A stretch of 26,956 nucleotides of DNA from an uncultured Clostridia bacterium (GCA_937880805.1 CALGRR010000008.1:1-26956), one strand, 5' to 3'. Counted from the stretch's first letter, positions 14,851 through 23,041 are shown. A program made the numbers and translations. Notes: generated by a model from the letters alone, not told the origin.

Positions 14851-16605
14851 CTACCCTATGTATCCGCCGCTGACGGTTTCGCCCTCTGCCTTTGCCTGCT
14901 TTTCGGTAACCTCTGCACGGCGTTTGAGCACTTCCATAACCATATTCTGCTTATTGCTGTCATAATCCCAGAACAGATAAGGAATGGTCATCAGCGTGAA
15001 GCCCACAACATCAAATATCAGGGGCACAATAATAATATTTGCTCTTGATGAATCAAGGAAAAGAATATCCCAGTTGCTGTTAAAGCCGTAACCGAGAAGC
15101 ATAAGAGGAATGATAAGTCCCACAAAATTCTTTATGGGGTCTGTGAACCAGCCGAAAATGCTCGAAAAGCTTTCAAGGCGTTCGCCCGAGAGATACATCT
15201 GATAATCCCTGATACGAACATCCATATCGTGACCCGCAGTTGTGGGCACGGTTTTGGTCATTTCCATAAAGAACAGAACAATAACGCAGATTGTTCCGCA
15301 AAGGTTAACATTATCTCCGCAGAACCACATTGCCGCAATTATCATTGCATTTCCCAAGGCTCTCGAAAGCTGATAGAATATCATAATCTGCTTATACGAA
15401 AATCTCTTGAGGAAATAAGGCGAAAGAAAATCGGGCGGAGTTCCCGCAAACGAAACAAGCATAACAAGAAGGCTGTAGGGCAAGCCACTCAGTCGGAATG
15501 TGTAAAGATACAGAACAGTTGCAAACGGAAGCATACCGTTACCGAGTGCATCAATAAGCTCAACAACCGTTTTTATAAGCAGATATTTATTGCGAAGAAC
15601 GCCGAACATTCCGTCCCAGAATTTAATCTGAACCTTCTTTTCAACGGGCGGCTGCGGAATTCTTTCTTTGACTCTTCCCGCAAACACCATAGTCATTACA
15701 GCGAAGAAGATAAATGTTATGGGGATAACAAATCTGTAAACATTAATATCTGCCCATTCATCCTTGAGCAGACCGATTGCAACGGAAATTGCAAGACCCG
15801 AAATTGTGTTGAAGAAGTGCGAAAGCTTAACGGGATAGCTTCGCACAAAGATTCTTTCCTGAAGATTGGGGCTTATGCTCTTTGTGCAGGTTTCCATATT
15901 GTTTGCAAAGCCGAAAACATTATAGGTTGCAAAAAGAAGATTGCCTACCCATACTCTTGTTGCAACATCGGGAATATTATAAACGGGAAGCCAGCCGATA
16001 AGGATTACCATTATGCATTTCGGCACAACATCGCAATAGAGCGAATACTTATATCTTCCGTATTTCGGAAGAAGCTTTTTACGCCAGAAAATATTTCTTG
16101 CACCAACCCAGCCGGTATAAAGAAAATGTGTTCCGAAGGTTTTGAAGCACGCCGCAGCGGTCATACCCTCAAAGCCGTTAAGTATTCTTATAAATGTGCC
16201 CGTCTGGTCAAACAGCTGAGAATAATCAAACAGTATGGTTGAAATACCGAAAGCCATCATAAGACCGTAAACCAGATAGAATTTCTTTTCGGTTTTCTTT
16301 GCGAGAAAGCCGAGGTTATCGCAAACAAGCCACCACATAAGTGCGGAAATATAGTTTAGCGGCATATTAAGAATATTAATAACCGAAAATGTGAGATACG
16401 GGAGCTTGTAATGGTGCATAATGAGATAGCAGGATGAGAAAAATCCTATGTATTCAAGCACCTTTGAGCCTGCGTAGTTACTGCCAACGGCAAGAACAAC
16501 ATCTTTATACTCCTTATAGGGCACATACTTGCCTTCTGCGGGAGTGTTCCAATGCGTTTTGATTTCCGTAAGCAGCAGCTTAACCTTATCGAGCAAAGCA
16601 CTCAT
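14851..16605 (-). CDS. MFS/GPH-like sugar transporter, 584 residues
   Basis: A polytopic membrane protein with about 12 hydrophobic segments in two halves. A loop near residues 320-345 (RVKERIPQPPVEKKVQIKFW) separates the halves. The overall pattern resembles the glycoside-pentoside-hexuronide:cation symporter branch of the major facilitator superfamily, but it is longer than the usual 450-500 residues and lacks textbook MelB motifs that I could point to. The N-terminus (about 45 residues) and the C-terminus (KRRAEVTEKQAKAEGE) are hydrophilic. Start: I chose ATG at 16605, with AAAGGA nine bases upstream; the in-frame TTG at 16614 lies against the binding site. It has a promoter at 16639-16667 and is followed 11 bases later by the leucine-rich-repeat gene. 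Import of a glycoside for the neighbouring enzymes is inference. Confidence 0.75.
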   Translation of the reverse strand: MSALLDKVKLLLTEIKTHWNTPAEGKYVPYKEYKDVVLAVGSNYAGSKVLEYIGFFSSCYLIMHHYKLPYLTFSVINILNMPLNYISALMWWLVCDNLGFLAKKTEKKFYLVYGLMMAFGISTILFDYSQLFDQTGTFIRILNGFEGMTAAACFKTFGTHFLYTGWVGARNIFWRKKLLPKYGRYKYSLYCDVVPKCIMVILIGWLPVYNIPDVATRVWVGNLLFATYNVFGFANNMETCTKSISPNLQERIFVRSYPVKLSHFFNTISGLAISVAIGLLKDEWADINVYRFVIPITFIFFAVMTMVFAGRVKERIPQPPVEKKVQIKFWDGMFGVLRNKYLLIKTVVELIDALGNGMLPFATVLYLYTFRLSGLPYSLLVMLVSFAGTPPDFLSPYFLKRFSYKQIMIFYQLSRALGNAMIIAAMWFCGDNVNLCGTICVIVLFFMEMTKTVPTTAGHDMDVRIRDYQMYLSGERLESFSSIFGWFTDPIKNFVGLIIPLMLLGYGFNSNWDILFLDSSRANIIIVPLIFDVVGFTLMTIPYLFWDYDSNKQNMVMEVLKRRAEVTEKQAKAEGETVSGGYIG

Positions 16606-16638
16606 AAAAATCAATCCTTTGTTTATTAGTTAATTATA

Positions 16639-16667
16639 ATTATATATTCCTTATTATTCTGAGTCAA
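16639..16667 (-). promoter_or_regulatory. Sigma-A promoter of the transporter-LRR operon
   Basis: On the minus strand TTGACT (16667-16662), 17-bp spacer, TATAAT (16644-16639), directly after the gatB terminator. Confidence 0.75.
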
Positions 16668-16668
16668 C

Positions 16669-16699
16669 AAAAAAATCCGACAGAATGCTCCGCCGGATT
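16669..16699 (-). terminator. Intrinsic terminator of the aspS-gatC/gatA-like/gatB operon
   Basis: On the minus strand a hairpin with a 6-bp outer stem (AATCCG with CGGATT, 16699-16674) and partly paired interior is followed by a run of seven T. It begins 8 bases after the gatB stop codon. Confidence 0.75.
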
Positions 16700-16706
16700 A
16701 TTTTGT

Positions 16707-18116
16707 TTAACCGTTAAGTTCTTTTTCAAGCATTGCTCTGATAACATCGGGTGAACCGGTGCCGCGAAGCTCCTTCATAACGCTTCCGAAGAGAGCCTGA
16801 AGAGCCTTGGTTTTGCCGCCCTTGTAATCGGCAACAACCTTTTCATTCTCTGCAATAACCTTGCGGACTGTTTCAAGAATGAAGCTGTCATCAACCTTGG
16901 CATTGAGCGAATTCTCTTCACAGTATTTATCAACATCAACATCATTTTCAAACACTGCTGAAAGAACCTTCTTGCCTGCCGCACGGGTGATTTCACCGCT
17001 TTCAACAAGCTCAATTATTCTTGAAAGCTTTGATGCATCAATATCAAGAGAATCAAGCTCAAGGCGTTTCATCTGACCCATACACTCTGTAAGAATCCAG
17101 CTTGCAACAACCTTGGGGCTTCTGCCCGATGCAACAACCGCATCAAACATATCCGAAAGCTTTCTGTCTGACGAAAGAACGGAGGCTTCTTTTGTTGCAA
17201 TGCCCATTTCTTCGTAGAGAGAGGTTTTCTCATCTGCGGTTGCGGGCATACTTGCTTTTATTTCTGCAAGCCATTCATCGTCAATAACAATAGGCATAAG
17301 GTTGGGGTCGGGGAAATAGCGGTAATCAGCCGCCGTTTCTTTATTACGCATAGGGAAGGTGCGTCTTTTAACATCATCCCAGCGGCGTGTTTCCTGAACA
17401 AGCATCTCGGTATGACGCTCAATCGCATCAATATGGCGAACCTTTTCAAATTCGATTGCATCCTTGATTTCGGAAAGCGAGCTCATATTCTTGATTTCGG
17501 AACGGACGCCGAGCTCGTTTGAGCCTTCGGGACGAACTGAAATGTTAACGTCACATCTCATCGCACCCTCTTCGCATTCGGAAATACCTGCAAACTGAAG
17601 GCTTGACTTAAGCTTTTTGAGATAAGTGATAACCTCTTCCGATGAACGGAAATCAGGCTTGCTTACAATTTCGATAAGGGGCACGCTTGTGCGGTTATAA
17701 TCAACAAATGAAGTGTTTGTTGCTTCATCGTGAACAAGCTTACCTGCATCCTCTTCAACGTGAATCTGCTTTATTCCGATTGTTCTTTCGCCAATCTGAA
17801 CGCTGCCGTTAACGCAGATGGGGTTGAACCACTGGGTTATCTGGTATGCACAGGGAAGGTCGGGATAATAATAGCTCTTTTTATCGAAGGTTGTGTACTG
17901 ATTGATATGGCAGTTAAGCATAAAGCCCGCTTTAACCGCAAGCTCAATAGCGTGCTTATTGGTTACGGGAAGCATACCGGGCATACCGCTGCAGGCAGGG
18001 CATACGCAGTCATTGGGCTCCTTGGGGCTTGAATGACCGCCGCAGGAGCAGAATAATTTTGAATCGGTGGAAAGTTCAACGTGAGTTTCCAAACCTATAA
18101 CAAGTTCGTATTTCAT
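16707..18116 (-). CDS. gatB: GatB, tRNA-dependent amidotransferase subunit B (kinase and tRNA-binding subunit)
   Basis: 469 residues, full length. GatB phosphorylates the side-chain carboxylate of Asp or Glu on misacylated tRNA(Asn) or tRNA(Gln), then completes amidation with ammonia delivered from GatA. Features: VIGLETHVEL at the N-terminus; a zinc-type Cys cluster (Cys23, Cys25, Cys37/39, Cys42); YYYPDLPCAYQITQ (82-95); the HVEEDAGK kinase motif (119-126); RSEIKNMSS; DYRYFPDPNL; and a C-terminal YqeY-like tail ending GTGSPDVIRAMLEKELNG. All look intact. Start: ATG at 18116 with GGAGG inside the end of the upstream gene. The gene begins 3 bases after the gatA-like stop, so translation is probably coupled. 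An intact kinase subunit beside a GatA homologue without its amidase triad is the oddity of this operon. Confidence 0.96.
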   Translation of the reverse strand: MKYELVIGLETHVELSTDSKLFCSCGGHSSPKEPNDCVCPACSGMPGMLPVTNKHAIELAVKAGFMLNCHINQYTTFDKKSYYYPDLPCAYQITQWFNPICVNGSVQIGERTIGIKQIHVEEDAGKLVHDEATNTSFVDYNRTSVPLIEIVSKPDFRSSEEVITYLKKLKSSLQFAGISECEEGAMRCDVNISVRPEGSNELGVRSEIKNMSSLSEIKDAIEFEKVRHIDAIERHTEMLVQETRRWDDVKRRTFPMRNKETAADYRYFPDPNLMPIVIDDEWLAEIKASMPATADEKTSLYEEMGIATKEASVLSSDRKLSDMFDAVVASGRSPKVVASWILTECMGQMKRLELDSLDIDASKLSRIIELVESGEITRAAGKKVLSAVFENDVDVDKYCEENSLNAKVDDSFILETVRKVIAENEKVVADYKGGKTKALQALFGSVMKELRGTGSPDVIRAMLEKELNG

Positions 18117-18119
18117 TAT

Positions 18120-19298
18120 TTACACCTCCACACTTTTTGCTATGCTGAGAAGAACGCTCTCTTTATATGAATCCGCAATAAGCTGAACTCCCTTTGTTAC
18201 CATTGCGGGCATACCCGTGATTGAGGGAATTGCGGTGAAAAGGCCTTCTTCATAAACCTTTTCAAAAGCCTCAAGAGCATCATAAGGCTTGTAGCTTGCC
18301 TGCGAGCAGGCGGGAGCAAGAATTGCATCGTATTTTGAAAGCACTTCTCTTACCTTGTCGCAAACAACTCGGCGGATACGGAGCGATTTATCATAGCATT
18401 TTTCATACTTTGCCTTTGCAAGCACATCCGAGCCATAAATAATTGTTGCCTTTGCAAGGAAGCCCATAGCCTCCGAACGGCTCTTGACATAAAGCTCATC
18501 GATGTTTTTATATTCGGGTGTTCTGTAGCCGTATTTAACACCGTCAAATCTTGAAAGATTGTTGGTTGTTTCGGCTGCCATAAGAATCTGCCAGGCTGTT
18601 TTTGCCTGATTAACAATATCAAGAGAAACTGTTTCAACTGCTGCACCGAGCTTTTTAAGGCTTTCTGCATAGGCATCAATCTTTGCCTTAACCTCTGCAC
18701 TTGAAGCATCATAAAGCTCCTTGACAATGCAGATTTTCATTGCGGAAACATCTTCGCTTGTTGAATAATCATATTTTTCGGCGGGAAGGCTTGTGCCGTC
18801 CTTGCTGTCGTGACCCGCAATAACTGCAAGAATTTCTTTAACACTTTCTGCGTCTGCTGCAGTAACGCCAATCTGCTCACCCGAGCAAGCACAAGCAATA
18901 ACGCCGTAGCGTGAAACTGTGCCGTAGGTAGGCTTCATAAAATCAACGCCCGCAACTGCCGCCGCACGGCGGGGTGCACCGTTGAGGTCAACATTAAGAG
19001 CTGCCTTGATTTTACCCGAAGCAACAAGAGCTGCTGCCGCACCTGCAAGATTTCCGTTTTCGGTAACGGGCTCAAAATATGAGGTTTCGCCCATAAGGTC
19101 AAGACCGAATTCGCCAACATTTGTTTTGCCTGAAATTGCATAGCCTGCCTTTTCAAGTCTTTCAACTGCTTCCGCACTGAAAAGAGGCTTAAAATTTTCA
19201 AGCATTTTTGAGCCTGCTGTTGCGGGAACACCTTTAACAAGAATTGTATCGTCTACGGCAATTTTGCCTGCCGCATTTATTTCATTAATATAAAACAT
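18120..19298 (-). CDS. GatA homologue lacking the amidase catalytic triad (non-catalytic GatA)
   Basis: 392 residues versus about 485 for GatA. It is plainly GatA-derived: SGKTNVGEFGLD, MKPTYGTVSRYGVIACACSG, EQIGVTAADAESVKEILAVI and AGHDSKDGTS match GatA closely. The amidase-signature residues are gone. The Lys of IAIKD is Asp16 (IAVDD). The GGSSGGSAAAV segment is GNLAGAAAALV, with Leu84 for the cis-Ser. GSDTGGSIRQPA is NVDLNGAPRRAA, with Ala108 for the nucleophilic Ser. I checked codons: GAC at 19253-19251, CTT at 19049-19047, GCA at 18977-18975. About 70 N-terminal residues and about 12 near the C-terminus (between GMPAMV and GVQLIA) are also missing. The frame is otherwise intact. Start: ATG at 19298, eight bases after GAGG; the GTG at 19307 overlaps that site. 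It overlaps the aspS-gatC translation signals and is 3 bases from gatB. Glutaminase activity is not expected; a scaffold role within a GatCAB-like complex is inferred. Confidence 0.85.
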   Translation of the reverse strand: MFYINEINAAGKIAVDDTILVKGVPATAGSKMLENFKPLFSAEAVERLEKAGYAISGKTNVGEFGLDLMGETSYFEPVTENGNLAGAAAALVASGKIKAALNVDLNGAPRRAAAVAGVDFMKPTYGTVSRYGVIACACSGEQIGVTAADAESVKEILAVIAGHDSKDGTSLPAEKYDYSTSEDVSAMKICIVKELYDASSAEVKAKIDAYAESLKKLGAAVETVSLDIVNQAKTAWQILMAAETTNNLSRFDGVKYGYRTPEYKNIDELYVKSRSEAMGFLAKATIIYGSDVLAKAKYEKCYDKSLRIRRVVCDKVREVLSKYDAILAPACSQASYKPYDALEAFEKVYEEGLFTAIPSITGMPAMVTKGVQLIADSYKESVLLSIAKSVEV

Positions 19299-19308
19299 TT
19301 TCAGCACC

Positions 19309-21417
19309 TCACTTTACGAGTCTTGGAACCTGCCAGCTGTCATCCGTGCTCTGGGGAGCACCTTCAAGCAGGTCTTTGCGTGCAAACGGCTGATTTCTTG
19401 AGTCGTTTCTTAAAACATTGGTCATAGGCATAACATAAACCATTGCTTCAACATCGTCTGTTGCTGTTTTCTCAAGCTCTGCTTCGTTCTTGCTCATATT
19501 ATCAAGAATTTTCTGCATTGCCTTCTTTTCATCTGCACCGAAGGAAAGCTCGTTAACGCTTTCAAGCTCTTTGAACCATTTTTCCTTGGTCATAACGCCG
19601 CCCTTTGCGGAGTTAACGGTTGCGGCAAATGCGGAATCATCACCGTCTGTGCCCGAAACCTCAACCGAGCCGCCCTTGCCTCTGATTGCAACATTTGCTT
19701 CAAAGAGCTGAAGCTCTGTTACAACACCGGGAGCACCGAGCATCTGATCCTGAGCCGTGCCGTCAAGCGGGAATGCAATAACATCTCTGATGGTTTCGGT
19801 ATCGGCAAGAAGCATTATAATTCTGTCAACACCGGGTGCCATACCTGCGTGAGGAGGAGCACCGAACTGGAATGCGTTATAAAGTGCACTGAATCTCTTT
19901 TCAACTTCATCCTCGCTGTAGCCTGCAATTTCAAATGCTTTTCTCATAATTTCGGGGCTGTGGTTTCTTACCGCACCCGAAGCAAGCTCAATACCGTTAC
20001 ATACAAGGTCATACTGATAAGCAAGAATCTCGGTGGGCTCCATTGTTTCAAGAGCTTCAAGACCGCCCTGGGGCATTGAGAACGGGTTATGAGTGAATAT
20101 AATCTTATCTGTTGTTTCATCCCTTTCATACATCGGGAAGTCAACAACAAAGCAGAATTCAAAGGAATCCTTATTTATAAGCTCAAGCTCTTCGCCGAGC
20201 CAGGTGCGGATAACGCCCGCGTTCTTATCGGCAACATCCGAAATACCGTCGCAGATAAAGAAGATTGTTTCGCCTTCCTTAACACCCGTGAGTTCAACGA
20301 TTTCTCTCTTTTCTTCCTCGGTCATAACCTTGGAAATGGGGTCATCCTTGAAGCCGCAGTTTGCCTCATCAAGAAGAGTGATATGAGCAAGACCCGCCAT
20401 TTTTGCCTGCTTCGTTGCAAATGCAAGCGACTTATCAAAGAACCATCTTTCGTTCTTGCAGGGTGCAACAATCGCTCTTACATATTTATTCATAAAGGGC
20501 TTGAAATTAACTCTCTTGAACAAATCGGTGAGGTCGCAGATGATAAGAGGGTTGCGAAGGTCGGGTTTATCCGAACCGTATTTTGCCATTGACTCCGCAT
20601 AGGGAATGCGTCTGAAGGGCGATGCTGTAACCTTTTTATCGGAGAATGTTTTGAATATATCGCTTACAACGCTTTCGCAAACCTCAAGAACCTCTTCCTG
20701 GGTTGAAAAAGCCATCTCAAAGTCGAGCTGATAGAATTCACCGGGTGAACGGTCTGCACGGGCATCCTCATCTCTGAAGCAGGGAGCAATCTGATAATAC
20801 TTATCAAAGCCCGACACCATAAGAAGCTGCTTGAACTGCTGGGGTGCCTGGGGAAGAGCATAGAATTTGCCCGGATGCTTACGGCTGGGCACAAGGAAAT
20901 CTCGTGCACCTTCGGGTGAAGAAGCTGTGAGAATAGGAGTCTGAATATCAAGGAATCCCCTTTCCTCCATAAGCTTTCTCATATGACCGATAACCTTTGA
21001 ACGGAGAAGAATATTATTATGCAAAGCGGGATTTCTCAGATCAAGGAATCTGTGTTTAAGACGCAGATTCTCGTTGGTATCGTTTGAGCCGATTTCAAAG
21101 GGCAGCTCTCTTGTGCAGGTGCCGAGCACCTTGAGAGAATCCGCAACAAGCTCAACAAGACCCGTATCGATTTTGGGGTTAACGGTGTTTTCATCACGCT
21201 TTGTAACTGTGCCGTGAACCGAAATAACTGTTTCCTTGCTCACGCTCTTAAGCGAATCTTCATCGTGAACAACAACCTGTGTTACACCTGTTTCGTCACG
21301 CAAATCAACAAAGAGAACGCCGCCGTGGTCACGGATAACGTCTACCCAGCCTGCAAGCTCAACAATCTGACCGATGTGAGATTCTCTTATTTCATTGCAA
21401 CGGTGAGTTCTGTACAT
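19309..21417 (-). CDS. aspS-gatC: Aspartyl-tRNA synthetase fused to GatC
   Basis: 702 residues from ATG at 21417; the in-frame ATG at 21432 overlaps the GGAGG binding site. Residues 1-100 are the anticodon-binding OB fold (GWVDVIRDHGG). The bacterial class II core follows: motif 2 FRDEDARADRSPGEFYQLD (214-232), the GAD insertion domain (about 270-420), and motif 3 GAPPHAGMAPGVDRIIMLL (519-537). The synthetase part ends near DQMLGAPG. A Gly/Asp/Ala-rich linker (about 580-608) leads into a complete GatC (609-702), identified by MVYVMPMTNVLRND and LLEGAPQSTDDSWQVPRLV. AspRS charges tRNA(Asp), and in non-discriminating forms also tRNA(Asn). His31 of RDHGG is at a position linked to relaxed specificity in Pseudomonas; this is weak evidence. 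The fusion would tether charging and amidation. An internal ATG at 19593 could yield free GatC. A T-box leader lies upstream. Confidence 0.93.
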   Translation of the reverse strand: MYRTHRCNEIRESHIGQIVELAGWVDVIRDHGGVLFVDLRDETGVTQVVVHDEDSLKSVSKETVISVHGTVTKRDENTVNPKIDTGLVELVADSLKVLGTCTRELPFEIGSNDTNENLRLKHRFLDLRNPALHNNILLRSKVIGHMRKLMEERGFLDIQTPILTASSPEGARDFLVPSRKHPGKFYALPQAPQQFKQLLMVSGFDKYYQIAPCFRDEDARADRSPGEFYQLDFEMAFSTQEEVLEVCESVVSDIFKTFSDKKVTASPFRRIPYAESMAKYGSDKPDLRNPLIICDLTDLFKRVNFKPFMNKYVRAIVAPCKNERWFFDKSLAFATKQAKMAGLAHITLLDEANCGFKDDPISKVMTEEEKREIVELTGVKEGETIFFICDGISDVADKNAGVIRTWLGEELELINKDSFEFCFVVDFPMYERDETTDKIIFTHNPFSMPQGGLEALETMEPTEILAYQYDLVCNGIELASGAVRNHSPEIMRKAFEIAGYSEDEVEKRFSALYNAFQFGAPPHAGMAPGVDRIIMLLADTETIRDVIAFPLDGTAQDQMLGAPGVVTELQLFEANVAIRGKGGSVEVSGTDGDDSAFAATVNSAKGGVMTKEKWFKELESVNELSFGADEKKAMQKILDNMSKNEAELEKTATDDVEAMVYVMPMTNVLRNDSRNQPFARKDLLEGAPQSTDDSWQVPRLVK

Positions 21418-21467
21418 AATATTTTCCTCCATTATATGGTTTGTGTGTATCTGATTTCTGTAAAAAC

Positions 21468-21504
21468 AAAAAATCCCGAGAATTATACAAGATAATTCTC
21501 GGGA
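21468..21504 (-). terminator. Regulated terminator hairpin of the T-box leader
   Basis: A perfect 13-bp stem (21504-21492 with 21486-21474), a 5-base loop and six T on the minus strand. Its 5' side lies just after the T-box sequence, so formation competes with the antiterminator. Confidence 0.9.
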
Positions 21505-21684
21505 CGAGTAATTTAACCCGCGGTGCCACCCGTTATTGATACTAAAAAAGTATCCTCTCTTTTTATTAAAATGTGGGTTTACCGGGCGAAGTGTTGCCGT
21601 GCTTACTACTCATCCGAGGTGCACTTTCAGCCCCTGATGCACCATCTCTTTCGGACTTTCCGGGAAAGCCGGGTCTTCACTTGG
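21468..21684 (-). promoter_or_regulatory. T-box leader controlling the aspS-gatC operon
   Basis: The minus strand of this 217-base leader has a stem I-like region. AAGTG near 21682 pairs with CACTT near 21590 to close it, and a GGTGCA/TGCACC hairpin lies inside. Downstream are the conserved T-box GGTGGCACCGCGG (21530-21518) and a strong terminator hairpin with U tract (21504-21468). T-box leaders bind uncharged tRNA, which stabilises an antiterminator. The tRNA-end-pairing bulge UGGC (21528-21525) predicts a tRNA with discriminator base G73, as in bacterial tRNA(Asp) and tRNA(Asn). The specifier codon is not certain; AAC (Asn) at 21595-21593 and GAC (Asp) near 21675 are candidates. Confidence 0.9.
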
Positions 21685-21689
21685 GAAAG

Positions 21690-21718
21690 ATTATATCAAA
21701 AAAACTTTTTATTGTCAA
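21690..21718 (-). promoter_or_regulatory. Full-consensus sigma-A promoter of the T-box/aspS-gatC operon
   Basis: On the minus strand TTGACA (21718-21713), exactly 17 bp, TATAAT (21695-21690): a perfect match in both hexamers and spacing. Expected transcription start is near 21683. It begins 28 bases after the stop codon of the upstream MFS gene, with no terminator visible between. Confidence 0.92.
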
Positions 21719-21746
21719 TAAAATATTTGATAATATCTTCTTTCTG

Positions 21747-23006
21747 TTATATGCTGTTTTTGTGAAATTTGTTCTTTTTGAAATATCTTATCGCAAATAT
21801 CATAACAGCCGTGCCGAGAATCGGGAACAAAGAAATAACAAGCATACCCACTTTGAGTCCGACCTGCTCTGCCGCAAGATTCATATTTGCTCCGAGCTCT
21901 GCCGCAAAGCCGCTTGCAGCCACCTTGTCAACAACAATTCCGAGAAGCTGAGGAGCAAGGGAAGCTCCGAGGTCGCCGCTTGCCGCCATAAGAGCATATG
22001 CCGCAACGCCGAGTCCGGGAAGATTTTCTTCCATCATAATAAGTGTTCCGGGCCAAAGCATAGCTGTGAAAAGACCCGTTAAAATGCAGGCAACAAAAGC
22101 AAAACCAACGTTTGTTGAAAAGCCCGCAACAAGATAACATACGGCAGCCCCTATCATTCCGATAAGCAGAACTCTCATTATGTTTTTGCCGAATTTTGCG
22201 TAAGATATTCTGGCAATTCCCAAAAGAATTGCAAACATTGCCATTCCGAGAATATCGCCGAGTGTTTTATCTATATGCAGAGCGTTTTCCATATATGTTG
22301 AAACCCAGCTTGACATCGTGTTTTCCGCACAGCTTCCGAAGAAAATCGCACCCACGCATATCGCAAGAGCAAGGGCTCTTCTGCCCGTGCCTTTTTCCGC
22401 TTTGTTTTCCTGCGATGCATCCATATCGGGCATCGGCGAAGCAAAGAAAAGAACTGAAGCAAGAATGGGAAGCACAGCCCAGAAAATTGTGAGATACATC
22501 CAGTTTTCGGAACCGAAGAATCTTAAGAAAAGAGTGCTTATAACAACAACCGTAAACACACCGAAGGCATAGAGCGAATGAAGAAGGCTCATATCCTTTT
22601 GAGGGTTATCGGAAGGAATTGCAGCAATAACGGGGCTTAAGAGCACCTCCGAAAGACCTGCCGAAACCGAGAAAAGCACCGTTCCGATAAGCAGACCGAT
22701 ATAAACATTCTGCGGAAAAATTGTTGGTGAAAGAGCATAAATCAGCATACCGGCAGAGGTTATAAGCGGCATTATTCTTACAACTTTTTTAATGTTGAAA
22801 TACTTTGAAAATGCCGTGAAAATAAGGTCAACCGTCAGCTGAGTGCAAAAATTGGTTAAAACCAGCGTGCCGAGAAGCGTATAGGATATTCCGTACATAT
22901 CCTGAAGTGCCGCAAAAAGCAGCGGCGGCAGGCTGAATATTGATGACATTGTAAAATATGCCGTGTAACAGGCAAGCTTTGTTCGTTTAAATCCCTTGTT
23001 GTTCAT
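21747..23006 (-). CDS. Major facilitator superfamily transporter
   Basis: 419 residues with about 12 membrane segments in two six-helix halves, separated by a charged loop near residues 200-215 (PMPDMDASQENKAEKGTGRR). The N-terminus (GFKRTKLACYTAYFTMSSIFSLPPLLF) and the loops resemble sugar-type MFS permeases such as the fucose/glucose group, but no substrate-specific motif was recognised. Start: ATG at 23006 with ACGGAG at good spacing; the in-frame TTG at 23021 overlaps the binding site. It has its own promoter at 23042-23070. It lies between the GHL6-type glycosidase gene upstream and the T-box operon downstream. Import of a sugar or oligosaccharide used by the GHL6-type enzyme is plausible but inferred from position only. 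Confidence 0.85.
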   Translation of the reverse strand: MNNKGFKRTKLACYTAYFTMSSIFSLPPLLFAALQDMYGISYTLLGTLVLTNFCTQLTVDLIFTAFSKYFNIKKVVRIMPLITSAGMLIYALSPTIFPQNVYIGLLIGTVLFSVSAGLSEVLLSPVIAAIPSDNPQKDMSLLHSLYAFGVFTVVVISTLFLRFFGSENWMYLTIFWAVLPILASVLFFASPMPDMDASQENKAEKGTGRRALALAICVGAIFFGSCAENTMSSWVSTYMENALHIDKTLGDILGMAMFAILLGIARISYAKFGKNIMRVLLIGMIGAAVCYLVAGFSTNVGFAFVACILTGLFTAMLWPGTLIMMEENLPGLGVAAYALMAASGDLGASLAPQLLGIVVDKVAASGFAAELGANMNLAAEQVGLKVGMLVISLFPILGTAVMIFAIRYFKKNKFHKNSI

Positions 23007-23041
23007 ATCAATCTCCGTCAAATTTCTTTTGATTTGTTCAG

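Noticed and set aside
15229..16242. 337-codon open frame on the plus strand opposite the GPH/MFS-like gene
   Set aside because: Antisense shadow of a clear membrane-protein gene; Lys/Cys/Asn-rich low-quality composition, no ribosome binding site, no recognisable domain.
18120..19298. gatA-like gene as a decaying pseudogene
   Set aside because: No frameshift or internal stop, strong ribosome binding site, tight coupling to gatB, and the surviving GatA motifs are well kept. The losses are confined to the catalytic positions and the ends, which is not a decay pattern.
18120..19298. A generic amidase unrelated to GatA
   Set aside because: KPTYGTVSRYG, AGHDSKDGTS and SGKTN are GatA-specific, and it lies between gatC (fused) and gatB.
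21418..21432. Upstream ATG at 21432 as the aspS-gatC start
   Set aside because: It overlaps the GGAGG ribosome binding site of the ATG at 21417.
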